NCBI GenBank assembly: GCA_963841205.1
Contig: CAWJCH010000002.1
Coordinates: 124,001-188,000, forward strand
Origin: CAWAWP01 sp963841205
GTDB lineage: Bacteria; Chloroflexota; Ktedonobacteria; Ktedonobacterales; JADMIN01
Length of the DNA: 64,000 nt
Direction of reading: 5' to 3'
Shown here: positions 42,043 through 51,786 of the stretch, piece by piece
How positions within the stretch are numbered: position 1 is the first letter of the stretch
Layout: the number at the start of each line of letters is the position of its first letter
Notes under the pieces: model-generated
What the model saw: the letters and a program-made list of their open reading frames with translations, nothing else
What the model was told of the DNA's origin: nothing
The model's database searches: none
Translations under genes and position numbers: made by a program

Positions 42043-42618
42043 TGAGAACGCGAGTGCGACGGCATACGCTGGATAACTGGCCTTGCCCAGATACCCCTTA
42101 TCCTGACAGCGGCAACATGTTGTTGTATAGTTGCTTACCGTAAGAAACTCTGCCCGTTTGAATGGCGCTATCGTTGGCGCGTGTGGATTGACGCAGGAAG
42201 ATGGGCGGTAGCGCATGCCCGCCGAGCCGGAGCGCTTCAAGGCGCTGTTCGACGCGCCTACCGTGGAGGCGATGCACAAACTGTTGCCCAAGGCGGCCTT
42301 GCCAACACACTCTAATCTTGCCCAGAAAGTCGCCTGTTTGCCCAAAATGTAGATGATGGGTGAAGGGGCGAAAATCACTAGGGCGTGCAGCGCCAAGCGC
42401 GGCCAGCGGGCGATCCGGTCCGAATTGGAACTGAGGGGCGCAGGACACTGACACCCCCGACGCCTACGGCTTCCGGCGCTTGAGGACACTGTCCCTTCAG
42501 GCGAGCAGTGTGTTCATCTGATGCCAGGTTCACCGCGGTATTTGTCGGTTAGTGGGGGGGCAAATCGACCGACCACATCTTCAGGAACGCCCAATGCCTC
42601 ACCCGTGTCAGCGCACGC
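42043..42618. other. gap with partial repeat copies
   Basis: Contains GGATAACTGGCCTTGCCCA (42069-42087), identical to 38886-38904 next to the DnaA boxes. It also contains CTTGCCCAGAAAGTCG and TTTGCCCAAAATGTAGA (42312-42353), matching the last two units of copy A. A 46-codon frame from ATG 42213 (MPAEPERFKALFDAPTVEAM) ends inside the repeat and may be a gene fragment. No other gene is supported. Confidence 0.5.
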
Positions 42619-42867
42619 CTACACCGGTGGGGGCACGATGAAGCGTGGCGCGCAAGCCGTACTGGTGCCAGCACGGATGAATCCCATCCGGTAGGTATAG
42701 AGCATTCGCACCCCCGCGCGCGGCGTCAAGCCCCACATCAACACGGCGAGGTCCATGTACAAGTGCGCGTCCCGCGTCGCCTGCGCCTCGCTATGGAGTC
42801 CGGCCTGAGCGGCGTCACATCCATCCCGCCAGCCAATGCGGTACGTCGTGAGCAGCGAATGATTCAT
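42619..42867 (-). CDS. hypothetical 82-residue protein
   Basis: Starts MNHSLLTTYRIGWRDGCDAAQ. It has two similar turns, YRIGWRDG near the start and YRMGFIRAG near the end, separated by a helical region (ATRDAHLYMDLAVLMWGLT). It may be a small helical dimer of phage type. Not recognised. It reads leftwards, with no close partner. Confidence 0.4.
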   Translation of the reverse strand: MNHSLLTTYRIGWRDGCDAAQAGLHSEAQATRDAHLYMDLAVLMWGLTPRAGVRMLYTYRMGFIRAGTSTACAPRFIVPPPV

Positions 42868-43249
42868 CGCAGACGCTCCGTTCGTGGTGCGGCGCAAAAC
42901 GCGAGGGCGTGGCAGGGGGCACGGGCGTTGCGATGGAGCGTGCGACGTGCGGCGCGGTTACGCTGCCGATCTTGCCGTTCAGCGTCCCATCATCGGGACG
43001 CCGGAACACGCGCAGCGTACCACAAGATGCGGGTGCCGTGCGCCATTCTCGCAGACACGCCGCCACGCGGCGAGGAGTCGTGACCGCGCTCCACAACTTA
43101 CCCTCCAAGACTTCACGATCCCCATCCTGAAGCGGACCGTTGAGGTCATTCAGCGTACCCATCCGGGCGCCAAGCCCGCGAGTATGGCGAAGAAACAAGC
43201 CGTCATCGACCACATCGTCCGCTACTCCACCGGGGCGTAGCGGGCGCGT

Positions 43250-43528
43250 TCACACATAGACGGGTATCCTGCCGGTGGCGTGGCACATTGCGCACCGCTC
43301 GTAGTCCGTTGTGGGAATCTGCCCCGTGCCCTGACAATGGGCGCACGGGACCGGCAGGAGTCCCGACCTCCGCACGGAGAGCGACGGGCGTGTAAGCGTC
43401 GGCTCTGCGGCGAGGTTTCGCCCCGTCCCCGCGCACTCGCTGCACATGCGGGCATAGGCGCGGAGCGGGAATGCCCCACGTCCGTTACAGAGCGGGCACT
43501 CGATAGTCGTCACGCTATAGAGTTCCAT
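43250..43528 (-). CDS. DnaJ-type zinc-finger protein
   Basis: A 92-residue protein starting MELYSVTTIECPLCNGRG, with GGGAGGG upstream of ATG 43528. Four CxxCxGxG-like repeats (CPLCNGRG, CSECAGTG, CAHCQGTG, CAMCHATG) form two zinc sites, as in the cysteine-rich domain of DnaJ, but there is no J domain. Small free-standing versions occur in phages and mobile elements and bind unfolded protein or nucleic acid; the role here is unknown. Confidence 0.65.
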   Translation of the reverse strand: MELYSVTTIECPLCNGRGAFPLRAYARMCSECAGTGRNLAAEPTLTRPSLSVRRSGLLPVPCAHCQGTGQIPTTDYERCAMCHATGRIPVYV

Positions 43529-44512
43529 GTGCACCCTCCCAGCTGCCCCGGCTCCCCCACCACACATCGAGGTTGCGCGAGTTGGACGCGGGCCGCGCTT
43601 CGCCCGATTCCGACTGCTTGAGCCCGTTATACGCCGTGAGGCTGGTGGGCGCAAGCTCAGCCAATGCACCGATGCTCTGCCCCTCACCGCCTCCAACCTT
43701 TTGGGCAAACATCGATCCTGCCCAGAAGGAGGCGTCATGCCTAGTTCCAGAAATCCGGCACGATCCCCAGTTCGTGCATACTCTGAATGACGCAACAGAT
43801 GGTGTGGCAGAGCACCTTGCACAGCAGTTCATTCACCTGCGCCACGTCGCCCCACAAGGCCGCACCCACCTTCCTCCCCCCGCGCAACTGCCACCGCCGG
43901 CCAAACCCGACCCCTACCCTTGCATACCCATACCTCCCGTGGTATACTCCCACCAGAACATGTGTTCCAGTCCCACCCCACACGCGCCTCCCATAGTCAG
44001 CTCCGACCAACCAGCCACCGCCTCAGCTAACTGCAGTCCCCATCCCGACCCTACGCCGACAATGCAGTGTCGCGATCCTCCACCCCAGCTTCCGCCCCAT
44101 CCACCAACGTCTCCCCGCCGAAAACCCATCAAATCCGCACATCTCCCAGAGAAAGGAACGCACCCCCACCTTCCGCTTCCCACCCCAGTGACGGATTCGC
44201 CCCCCAAATCGGCTTCAGTCCCACAAAGGATCCTCGATCAAAACGCAAAAGCGGAAGGAACCGGAAAACGATCGCCGGCGCGCGTCATCCCACCAGGGCG
44301 ATGGACCCGCCTCGGCATGCCTTCGCCCCCGCCAGGGATACGCCCCGGCCTGAAGGCCGGGATGGCGCGCGCCCCTCGCCACCTCGCGCTACCTCCCATC
44401 CCTGAGGTAGGCGTCCCCACCCCGCCTTGCCCCATCCTTGCCCACGTGCTACACTCGCCCCGTTCATCGCTTCGCCCAGCCCACCGCAAGAGGCCCACAG
44501 GAGACACCGCCG
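43529..44512. other. C-rich non-coding stretch
   Basis: No reliable gene in about 980 bp. At 43698-43725 TTTTGGGCAAAC and CTGCCCAGAAGG echo the local repeat in mixed orientation. On the minus strand, WGDVAQVNELLCKVLCHTI and SMHELGIVPDFWN (stop at 43741) look like the end of an old gene. A perfect hairpin CCCGGCC-TGAA-GGCCGGG lies at 44344-44361. The 44246 region has the GCAAAAGCGGAAGGAA dispersed repeat. The plus strand is strikingly rich in C. Confidence 0.5.
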
Positions 44513-45915
44513 ATGGTCGCCGCCGCCCGCTCAGACCTCGCGCTACAGAGCGATCGCGCCCCCATCGCCGAGCGCCACACCTCGCGCGAGATCCCCGCCC
44601 TCGACGGCCTCCGCGGCCTCGCCGTCCTCCTCGTCATCTGGTGCCACGTCCGTGGCTTCACCTTCACCGCCTCCACCGACTGGCTCCTCCAGTTCAAGAG
44701 CGCGGCTGGCCTCATCGGACTCTACCTCTTCTTCGTCCTCTCCGGCTTCCTGCTCTTCCAACCCTACGCGGCCATCTTCGCACGTCCCGTCGGCGCAGCC
44801 GACAGCACCCACTGGCCTGATGTCCGCCGCTTCTATACCCGTCGCGCGCTCCGCATCCTTCCCGTATTCTACTCCGCCATCCTCGTTACGCTTCTAATTG
44901 GGACTATCAAGCCGAAATGGGGACTCTTCCCGCCTGTCCCCACGCCACAGACGCTCCTCGCCCTCTTCACCCTTTTCCACGACGACCTGCCCACAGCCTG
45001 GCAGTACATCCTCGATACCAACACCCCCCTCTGGTCCTTGGCTGTGGAATGGCAATTCTACCTCGTCCTGCCGCTCTTTGCCCTCGGCCTCCGGACACTC
45101 TATCGCCGGCTCGGCCGGAGAGGCGTCCTTGCCGGGATCCTCGCCCTCATGGCGTACGGGCTCGGAGTCCGCGCCGTGGCTGCCGCCACGTTCTACTCCG
45201 CCGGCTATCCCACGGTCATGCAGGTCCCCGGCCCCCTCGGCTTCATCCTCACGCTGCTCTATGGTATGAGCGGCAAATATCTGGAACTCTTCGCCCTCGG
45301 CATGCTCGTCGCCCTCGGATATGCCCTAGTCTCCGCCCGCATCGCGACCGACGCCAACCGCGCCGGCCCCACTGCACGGATTGCTCGGCCCGTCACCTGG
45401 GTTCTGGCTGCTAGCCTCTGCCTAGGTCTCCCCCTCAACATGTTGTGGCTTCATGCAGCCGGCATCATCCCTACGCCCGCCGCCGCGTACGTCGGCAGGT
45501 GGCCGCAGGAGGCGCCTGGTGCTTGGCTCTGGTCAGTCGCTGGCTCCTGGGCCCTCTCTCTCTGTATGGTGTGCGTCCTCCTCGCCGCCGTCCTCGCCCC
45601 CCCCCGTTCCGCGCGACGCTCTCTTGGCGCCCGCTGCGCCTCGTCGGTCTCATCTCCTACAGCCTCTACGTCTGGCACGCCTTGGTCGAAAAGCTCTGGT
45701 ACGCCATCTGGCAGCCCCGATGGCCTGGGCTGCCCTCCCCGGTCGTCGTGACCGTGTACTTCACACTGCTCTCCCTCGTCGGCATCCTCTCCTATCGCCT
45801 CATCGAGCGGCCCTTCTTGCGGATGCGCGGGAACCGCATGCTGCCCATCGGCGCCGCGCTCAAGCGCCGCCGTACCCGTTCGGAGGCGGAGGTGGGGTTC
45901 TCGCGCTCGAAATGA
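44513..45915 (+). CDS. acyltransferase-3 membrane protein, C9 frameshift
   Basis: AGGAG precedes ATG 44513 (MVAAARSDLALQSDR). The OafA/YrhL-type domain starts REIPALDGLRGLAVLLVIWCH, with the catalytic His region, then FFVLSGFLLFQPY, RRFYTRRALRILPVFY and LWSLAVEWQFYLVLPL. About ten helices follow. At a run of nine C (45597-45605) the frame breaks. The next frame completes the protein with WRPLRLVGLISYSLYVWHAL and YRLIERPFL, ending at 45915. These enzymes O-acylate surface glycans. One base more or less in the C-run would restore the 467-residue protein, so a phase-variable switch or a homopolymer sequencing error is likely. Confidence 0.8.
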
Positions 45916-46013
45916 GACTGTTGCTTCGAGCGATTCGTTCTCCCCTGTTGATAACGGACGACGAAGGTCCTCGGGGGACCCTCAACGGTTGAACGCATTG
46001 CGCCTCTCGCCCA

Positions 46014-46278
46014 ATGGACACGCAGGTCGCCGTCACCGGGGTCGAGCTCGCGCCCGACGTCATCACCGTCACGCACACCGACCCCTGCTTCCGCGCCTAC
46101 AACCTACCTGCCGGCCCCACCAGTTTCGACTACCCCGCCTGGTCCCACGACGGACACTCCTCCATCGCCGCCGCCGGCAGCTGGAGTCCCCCCGGCCGAC
46201 ACATTCTACCGCATCACCGTCGGCACGCCGGACGCCCCCGCCCATCAAGACCTCAGCTTCAGCCCCTGGGTCGACTGA
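46014..46278 (+). pseudogene. small beta-domain protein, frameshifted
   Basis: The reading starts MDTQVAVTGVELAPDVITVTH. After GSWSPP a C6 run breaks the frame; the continuation ADTFYRITVGTPDAPAHQDL ends FSPWVD at 46278. Together about 87 residues, probably a small beta domain. Not recognised. Confidence 0.4.
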
Positions 46279-46502
46279 CCTTCGCGCCGCGATGCCGCAA
46301 CCCAACCCGCCATACGTGTGTTCCCTAGCGAGAGACGCGGCGGATACCTAGCAGTCTCGCCGCGCTCTCCCCTCTCCCTCTGGCGAGGAGTCGAAGCTTG
46401 GTCGCACCCCAGCGCACGGGTACGTCAGCGCGATCGTTGCCGACGCGCAAGGCGGCCTTCAGTGCCGCGATCCACCTCTCACCGCAGCTCAGGAGGCATC
46501 TC

Positions 46503-46880
46503 ATGGACCCCGCCGCCGTCCAGCGCTGGCTCGACGACTACATCGCCGCCTGGAAGTCCTACGACCCCGCCGCCGTCGGCGCCCTCTTCACCGCCGACGC
46601 CACCTGCGCCTACCACCCCTACGACGAACCTGTCCGGGGCCGCGAGGCCATCGTCCAATCATGGATCGCCCCTGATCGGCGCGACCCGCCCAACACGTTC
46701 GACGCCCACTACGAACCGCTGATCATCGAAGGCAACACCGTCGTCACCCACGGGCGCAGCCGCTACTTCGAGGCCGACGGCGTCACCCCCAAGACCGAGT
46801 TCGACAACATCTTCGTCCTCCGCTTCGACGCCAACGGCCAGTGCGCCGAGTTCCGCGAGTGGTACGTGGAGCGCCGCTGA
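46503..46880 (+). CDS. SnoaL-like / NTF2-fold protein
   Basis: A 125-residue protein with AGGAGG before ATG 46503 (MDPAAVQRWLDDYIAAWKS). The pattern W-x-x-Y-D-P-A-A-V-G-A-L-F-T-A-D-A-T, RGREAIVQSW, GNTVVTHGRSRY and FDANGQCAEFREWYVE is the SnoaL-like polyketide-cyclase/NTF2 fold. Such proteins are small isomerases, cyclases or ligand binders; the substrate is unknown. It is cytoplasmic and followed 148 bp later by an acetyltransferase. Confidence 0.8.
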   Translation: MDPAAVQRWLDDYIAAWKSYDPAAVGALFTADATCAYHPYDEPVRGREAIVQSWIAPDRRDPPNTFDAHYEPLIIEGNTVVTHGRSRYFEADGVTPKTEFDNIFVLRFDANGQCAEFREWYVERR

Positions 46881-47027
46881 CCCCGCCATCTCCGCCTGGG
46901 CGCCACGATGCGAGGGAGTGCCTGGCGTGCTCCCACTCCACGCCTCCCTCAGAAAACTGCACCATCACCACCAGCCGCATATGCGACAATACCCTCCGAA
47001 CCATCTCAACCGAAGGAGATCTCCCCC

Positions 47028-47588
47028 ATGCTGCGCGGCGAAAAAGTGATCCTGCGACCGCTGGAACGCGAGGACCTCAAGACCCTGCAAGCCCTGCACG
47101 CGGCCAACATCGACCTCGTCCTCCTCGCCGACGGCGGCTGGTCGCCCGAGTCCCTCGTCTCGTGGGAGAAGCAGTTCGACAAGGGCCTCGAAGAAGAGGA
47201 TGTCGCGCGCTTTGCCATCGAGGCCGACGGCAAGGTCATCGGCAGCGTCGGCCTGCATCCCTGGCGCAATCATCGCGCCGGCAACGTCAGCCTCGGCATC
47301 GGCATCTACGACCCGCAGTACCTCAGCAAAGGCTATGGCCGCGACGCCATCAACGTCTTCCTCGACTGGTGCTTCCGCATCCAGAACTACCGCCGCGTCG
47401 GCCTCACCGTCGGCGCCAACAACGAGCGCGCGATCCGCACCTATCGCGCCTGCGGCTTCGTCGAGGAGGGCCGCCGCCGCCAGCATGAATACGTCAACGG
47501 CCAGTATGTCGACGAGGTGATCATGAGCCTCCTGCGCGGCGACTGGGAGGCGCACCGCGCCGCACCTGCCGCGCAACCTACGCGGTAG
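47028..47588 (+). CDS. RimJ/RimL-type GNAT acetyltransferase
   Basis: A 186-residue protein with AAGGAGA before ATG 47028 (MLRGEKVILRPLEREDL). Motif A lies at YLSKGYGRDAINVFLDWCF, followed by RVGLTVGANNERAIRTYRACGFVEEGRRR and YVDEVIMSLL, the standard RimJ/RimL family end. It acetylates an N-terminal or small-molecule amine; the target is unknown. Its last 40 bases are also the left edge of the 1.1-kb duplication, so a piece of this gene's tail is present at 57567-57600. Confidence 0.88.
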   Translation: MLRGEKVILRPLEREDLKTLQALHAANIDLVLLADGGWSPESLVSWEKQFDKGLEEEDVARFAIEADGKVIGSVGLHPWRNHRAGNVSLGIGIYDPQYLSKGYGRDAINVFLDWCFRIQNYRRVGLTVGANNERAIRTYRACGFVEEGRRRQHEYVNGQYVDEVIMSLLRGDWEAHRAAPAAQPTR

Positions 47589-47614
47589 GTCCCCACTCCA
47601 GCTCGCGCACAAAC

Positions 47615-47647
47615 GGGCGGGAGGACGCTTTCCACGCCCTCCCGCCC
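47615..47647. terminator. terminator hairpin after GNAT and permease
   Basis: GGGCGGGAGG (47615-47624) pairs with CCTCCCGCCC (47638-47647). It lies between the convergent GNAT and permease genes. The better-preserved copy is at 57628-57668. Confidence 0.55.
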
Positions 47648-47680
47648 ATGTCATGCTATCCTCTGTGGTCAGTTCCGCGC

Positions 47681-48514
47681 CTATCGCCCCACGCGGCGGC
47701 CATAGAGCCAGACCGAGAGCGGGATGAAGACGACGAGGATGCCGATGCACCACGCCAGCGCGAGCCAGCCGTCCGACCCCACCGGCTGGCCGAGGATCCA
47801 CTCGCGCACGGCGTAAATGAAGTATCGTCGACGGGCTGATGCCCGGCAAACCACTGCAGCCAATCCGACGGGAATCGTACTTGACGTGCACGAAGGCGCT
47901 GCTGGCGAAGGTCAGCGGGAAGAGCCAGATGAACCCCGCCGACTGCGCCGCCTCGACGCTGTGGACCAGCAGGCCGATCGTCGCCGAGATCCACGAGAAG
48001 GCGAAGCTGACCAGCAGGATCATGCCGAAGGCCGCGAGCCAGCCCAACGGACTCCCCTGCGGGTGGAAGCCGACCAGCAGCCCCACGACGAGCATCACGA
48101 TCACCACCACGAAGTTGCGCAGCCAGATCGGCCAAGGTGCGCCCCGTCAGCACGGCGGACTTCGCCATCGGCAGCGAGCGGAAGCGGTCGATCAGGCCGC
48201 GCTCCAGGTCCTGCGCCAGCCCGACGCCGGTCGTCGTCGCGCCGAAGATGATCGTCTGGATGAAGATGCCCGCCATGAGGTAGTTGACGTAGCTGACGCC
48301 CGGCGGCAGTTGGGTGATCGCCCCGCCGAAGACATAGCGAAAGAGCAGACACGAACATCACCGGCTGAATCGTGGCGAAGACGATCTCGTCGGGGATGCG
48401 CGGGATCTGGCGGATGCGCCGCATCGCCAGCACGAGGGCGTCGGCGAAGGCCCAATAGAGGCTGCCGTGGCGGCTGCCGGCCTCGGCGGCGGTCGTGATA
48501 TGCACGGAGCTCAT
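47681..48514 (-). pseudogene. DrrB-like ABC permease, decayed copy
   Basis: The reading starts MSSVHITTAAEAGSRHGSLYWAF at 48514 and follows the intact permease at 57.7-58.5 kb but in four or more frames. Breaks occur near 48350, 48120, 47870 and 47820. The remnant of the ATPase end follows upstream (GHAAEETPA region, 48515-48657) with an internal deletion of about 37 bp relative to the other copy. No product is expected. Confidence 0.85.
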
Positions 48515-48856
48515 GCGGTCACCTTTTCGCTGTTGCGGTCGCGGCGACCCTCGGACTTGGCGGGTCGCGGCGGGAGTCTCTTCGGCGGCGTGGCCAGTCA
48601 GCGCGAGGAAGACGTCGTCGAGCGTGGTGCGGCGTCGAGGTCGCGCACGACGCCCGCCAAGAGGCGCGAGCATACCGCCGAGGAGTGGATCGCCCTCGCC
48701 CCCTGGCCGCCCCCACCGAGACGGCAACGGCGCTGCTCAGCATGCACCTGGCAGGTTGCTGAGAAGGTGCGTGGACGAACTGGCGAATGAGCTTCCGGTA
48801 GTTCAATTTCCGGCAGGCGAGAACGCTGATCGCGCTCGCGCTTCGACTCATTCGCA

Positions 48857-50319
48857 GTAGCAGGTCAGCCTAAGGCAGGATAGAGAGGGCGCCCGGCGAA
48901 GACGGTCTGCAAGGCGGCGAAGAGCGGCTGGCCTTGCTTGCGGAGCGTCCCCAAATAGCCACGCAGGCGAGCGAACGCTTCGGCGCCGGGATCGCTGCGG
49001 AAGCAGCCCGACACTTTCTGCTGCATCTTGAGCGCCCGGAGGTCGCGCTCCGCCTGGTTGTTGTCGAACGGGATCGTCAGGTCGTCGAGGAAGGCGAGCA
49101 CCTGTTCTTGGCCCAACCAGAGGCGTTCGAGCAGGTTTTGGGCTGGCGTTTGCTTGACCCGGCCGCGCTGGCGGGGGCGCCGCGCCGGCGGCGGATTGGC
49201 CGCATGCCCGGCGGCGAGGACGGCTCGGTAGCGCAGGACGAACGCCTCGCGGAGAACGGCGGGGAGGGAGTGGAGGCCCTCCGCCCGCGCCTGCTCGACG
49301 GCCGCCTTCATCTCCAGGAGCAACGTCTTCAGCTCGGTGGCCCAGCGCTGCTGGTACTGCTCCTCGAGGAAGGTCAACTCGCGCAGGTGATGGATGTTGC
49401 ACAGCGCATGGCGGCAGCGCGTGTAGCGCTGATACGTCTTGCAGCCGTCATGCACGCTCACGCCCGTGTAGTCTGGCAAGATGCCCATGGCGTCAGTGGC
49501 CTCGTGGCCGCGCGTGGCGTGGACCGCGTAGCGCGTCAAGCGACTCGTGCTGGCCACATGGACCCAGGCCAGTCGCCCGCCGCGACGCACGCCGGTCTCG
49601 TCGCTCTGCAGCACCGGCACCTGGCGCAACGCCGCCGTGATCTGCGTCTCCACCGGCGCCAGCGTCTGCGCCGCCTGTTGGATCCAGCGCACCAGCGTCC
49701 CGCGCGCCAGCTGCACGCCGACCAGATCGCGCAGCACCTGCTGCACGCGCCCGAGCGGCACCAACTGCTCCTCGACCAGGTAGACGGCCAGCGCCCGCAG
49801 CTGCGGTCCGTACTGCGCCCGGCTCGGCACCTCCTCCGGGAAGATCCCGACGCTCACCGCCTGGCCGTGCGGACAGTGCACACGCAGCGCCTGGTGCTCC
49901 GTCACGCGCAAGCGCACCGCGGGCAGTTCTTGCACCTGGCGCCGCTCGCGGCACCACCACCGGCGCCTCGTCGAGTGGCGCCTGGCACGCCGTGCAGACC
50001 GCTGGCCGATGCTCCACCACCGCGTCGGGGCTCGCCACCAGGTGCAACGTCTCGCCGCGGTGCCCCAGTTGTCCGCCCGCCTTCTTGCCGCTCGGCTTGC
50101 GTAGGCTCTTCGTCCGGCGCTTCAGCCCGTCGCTCGACGGCGGCTTGCCGCTGTTGTGACTGTCCTTGGCGAGTCGCGCTTGGAGGTCCTGGACCTGCGC
50201 CACAAGCGCCGCCAACCGCTCCTGCAAGGCGGCGTTCTCGGCTTCCAGTTGGGCAATGCGGTCTTCTGGCGTCATGCCTCAATGCTACACTTGCTCCACA
50301 AGCCTGCCTGACCTGCTAC
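48857..50319 (-). mobile_element. IS66-family element with 8-bp target duplication
   Basis: Perfect 12-bp inverted repeats GTAGCAGGTCAG (48857-48868) and CTGACCTGCTAC (50308-50319). The 8 bases CATTCGCA are repeated exactly at 48849-48856 and 50320-50327, the duplication size IS66 makes. The element is 1463 bp and carries only the large transposase gene, without tnpA and tnpB. The insertion is recent. Confidence 0.93.
48865..50275 (-). pseudogene. tnpC: IS66 TnpC transposase with one frameshift
   Basis: The N-terminus (MTPEDRIAQLEAENAALQER, leucine zipper; DSHNSGKPPSSDGLKRR; CTACQAPLDE) is in the frame from 50275. A one-base change near 49950 within a GTGGTGGTGC stretch moves it to the frame 48865-49935. 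That frame carries the rest, with QSDETGVRRGGRLAW, VSVHDGCKTYQRY and PFDNNQAERDLRALKMQQKVSGCFRS holding the DDE residues. Because the element ends and target duplication are perfect, the lesion is recent or a sequencing error. Confidence 0.85.
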
Positions 50320-50425
50320 CATTCGCAGTTGAAAGCGCTTTAATGTGACTTGACATCCCTCGAAGGAGCCTCTACTATGGGCGCTGGCATTTGAGCAGGC
50401 CGAATGGTGGTGTTGGGGGAGGGAT

Positions 50426-51721
50426 GTGTTGTCCCAGGATTACATCGTCGACGAACCGGCAGGCGACGCTCACGGCTCTAGCGTTCAGTCTCCTCAAATC
50501 TCTTTTGTACTTCCTTGCTTAAACGAAGAGCAAGCCGTCGGTGGGTGTATTGATACTATCAATGCGATCGTCGTTTCAAAGAGGCTGAATGCCGAGATAG
50601 TCGTAGTTGACAATGCATCGACGGATCGGTCAGCGGAAATCGCGCGAGCCCACGGCGCCCGCGTGGTGTATCAACCCGTGCGCGGGTACGGCAACGCATA
50701 CCTTAAGGGCTTCGAGGAAGCCCGCGGCAGATACATCGTAATGGCTGATGCCGACAATACCTACGACTTTGGGGATATCGACAAGTTCATCATGCCGCTA
50801 CACGATGGTTATGATCTCGTCATGGGCAACCGCTTCAAGGGGCACATGGCCAAAGGCGCTATGACTTGGTCTCACCGGTACATCGGCAATCCGATCTTGT
50901 CTGGCATGCTGAACCTATTCTTCCACACGGGCATACGCGATGCACACTGCGGTATGCGTGCATTTCGCCGCGACGCGCTGCAGCAGATGCGGTTACGAAC
51001 GGGGGGTATGGAGTTCGCGAGCGAGATGGTCATCAACGCCGCGAAGGCCGGCCTGAAGATTACAGAGAGGCCCATCGACTACAGTCCCCGTATCGGCGAT
51101 AGTAAGCTACGCACTGTCCGTGACGGCTGGAGGCATCTTCGTTTCTTGCTGCTCTACAGCCCGACGCATTTGTTTCTCCTTCCCGGCATGTTGCTAGCGA
51201 TCCTCGGTCTGGCCGCGCTAAGTTTCCTCACGTTCACGGACGTCCCCATTTTGGGGAAGACGTGGAATGAGCACACCATGACATTGGTATCTGTCATCAC
51301 GATAATTGGCGTGCAGATATTGTCTTTCGGACTCTCAGCCCGCTTCTTTTCGATCACGGAGCATCTGGACGGCGATGAAGACCGCCTGCTTCGCTGGCTC
51401 ACGAGATCGTTCAACCTCGAACCAGGTCTCTTCTTAGGTGCGGTCCTCTTCTTCGTGGGTGTCGGGGTGGACGCATACATCTTGGTGATATGGATATCCG
51501 ATAATCTCGGGCAACTCAACGAGTTGCGGCTGGCTATCTTCGCGACCACCTTGATAGTCATCGGTACCCAAGTACTCTTCGGCTCCTTCTTCTTGAGTTT
51601 CCTTCAATTCCGCAAGACCATTCATCCGATACCTGGTGCGGAAGGCGTGCGTCTCGAGGAGGAAGCTGCGCTCACGCCCTCGAAGAAGATGGCTGCCATC
51701 CGTGCCTCGCGCACGGTGTAA
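50426..51721 (+). CDS. GT2 glycosyltransferase, dolichyl-phosphate type
   Basis: A 431-residue protein starting at GTG 50426 with GGGAGGG upstream. The GT-A domain starts ISFVLPCLNEEQAVGGCI. It has VVVDNASTDRSAEIA, YIVMADADNTYDFGD with the metal-binding DAD, and FEEARGRY. Four C-terminal helices follow (residues 235-262, 284-308, 338-360, 372-396). This matches polyprenyl-phosphate sugar transferases that load a sugar onto a lipid carrier. It is first of four plus-strand genes likely to build a surface glycan. Base composition is visibly lower in GC than around it. Confidence 0.88.
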   Translation: MLSQDYIVDEPAGDAHGSSVQSPQISFVLPCLNEEQAVGGCIDTINAIVVSKRLNAEIVVVDNASTDRSAEIARAHGARVVYQPVRGYGNAYLKGFEEARGRYIVMADADNTYDFGDIDKFIMPLHDGYDLVMGNRFKGHMAKGAMTWSHRYIGNPILSGMLNLFFHTGIRDAHCGMRAFRRDALQQMRLRTGGMEFASEMVINAAKAGLKITERPIDYSPRIGDSKLRTVRDGWRHLRFLLLYSPTHLFLLPGMLLAILGLAALSFLTFTDVPILGKTWNEHTMTLVSVITIIGVQILSFGLSARFFSITEHLDGDEDRLLRWLTRSFNLEPGLFLGAVLFFVGVGVDAYILVIWISDNLGQLNELRLAIFATTLIVIGTQVLFGSFFLSFLQFRKTIHPIPGAEGVRLEEEAALTPSKKMAAIRASRTV

Positions 51722-51786
51722 GCTGGGAACCGTGTCGCTCGATAGGTTATGCCAGTGGCATCAGGGAAGGCATTACTCGGCACTCT

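Larger units (their letters stand above)
47550..48657. repeat. direct duplication, left (decayed) copy
   Basis: Matches 57567-58720 in the same orientation over GNAT tail, terminator hairpin, whole permease and the end of the ATPase, with a few percent substitutions and several indels. The copies are 10 kb apart and frame the IS66, glycan and RepA segments. Confidence 0.85.

Noticed and set aside
42884..43240. Plus-strand frame ending QDFTIPILKRTVEVIQRTHPGAKPASMAKKQAVIDH, SAP-like
   Set aside because: The C-terminal 45 residues look plausible, but no in-frame start lies close and the upstream half is low-complexity shadow sequence. Kept out of the annotation.
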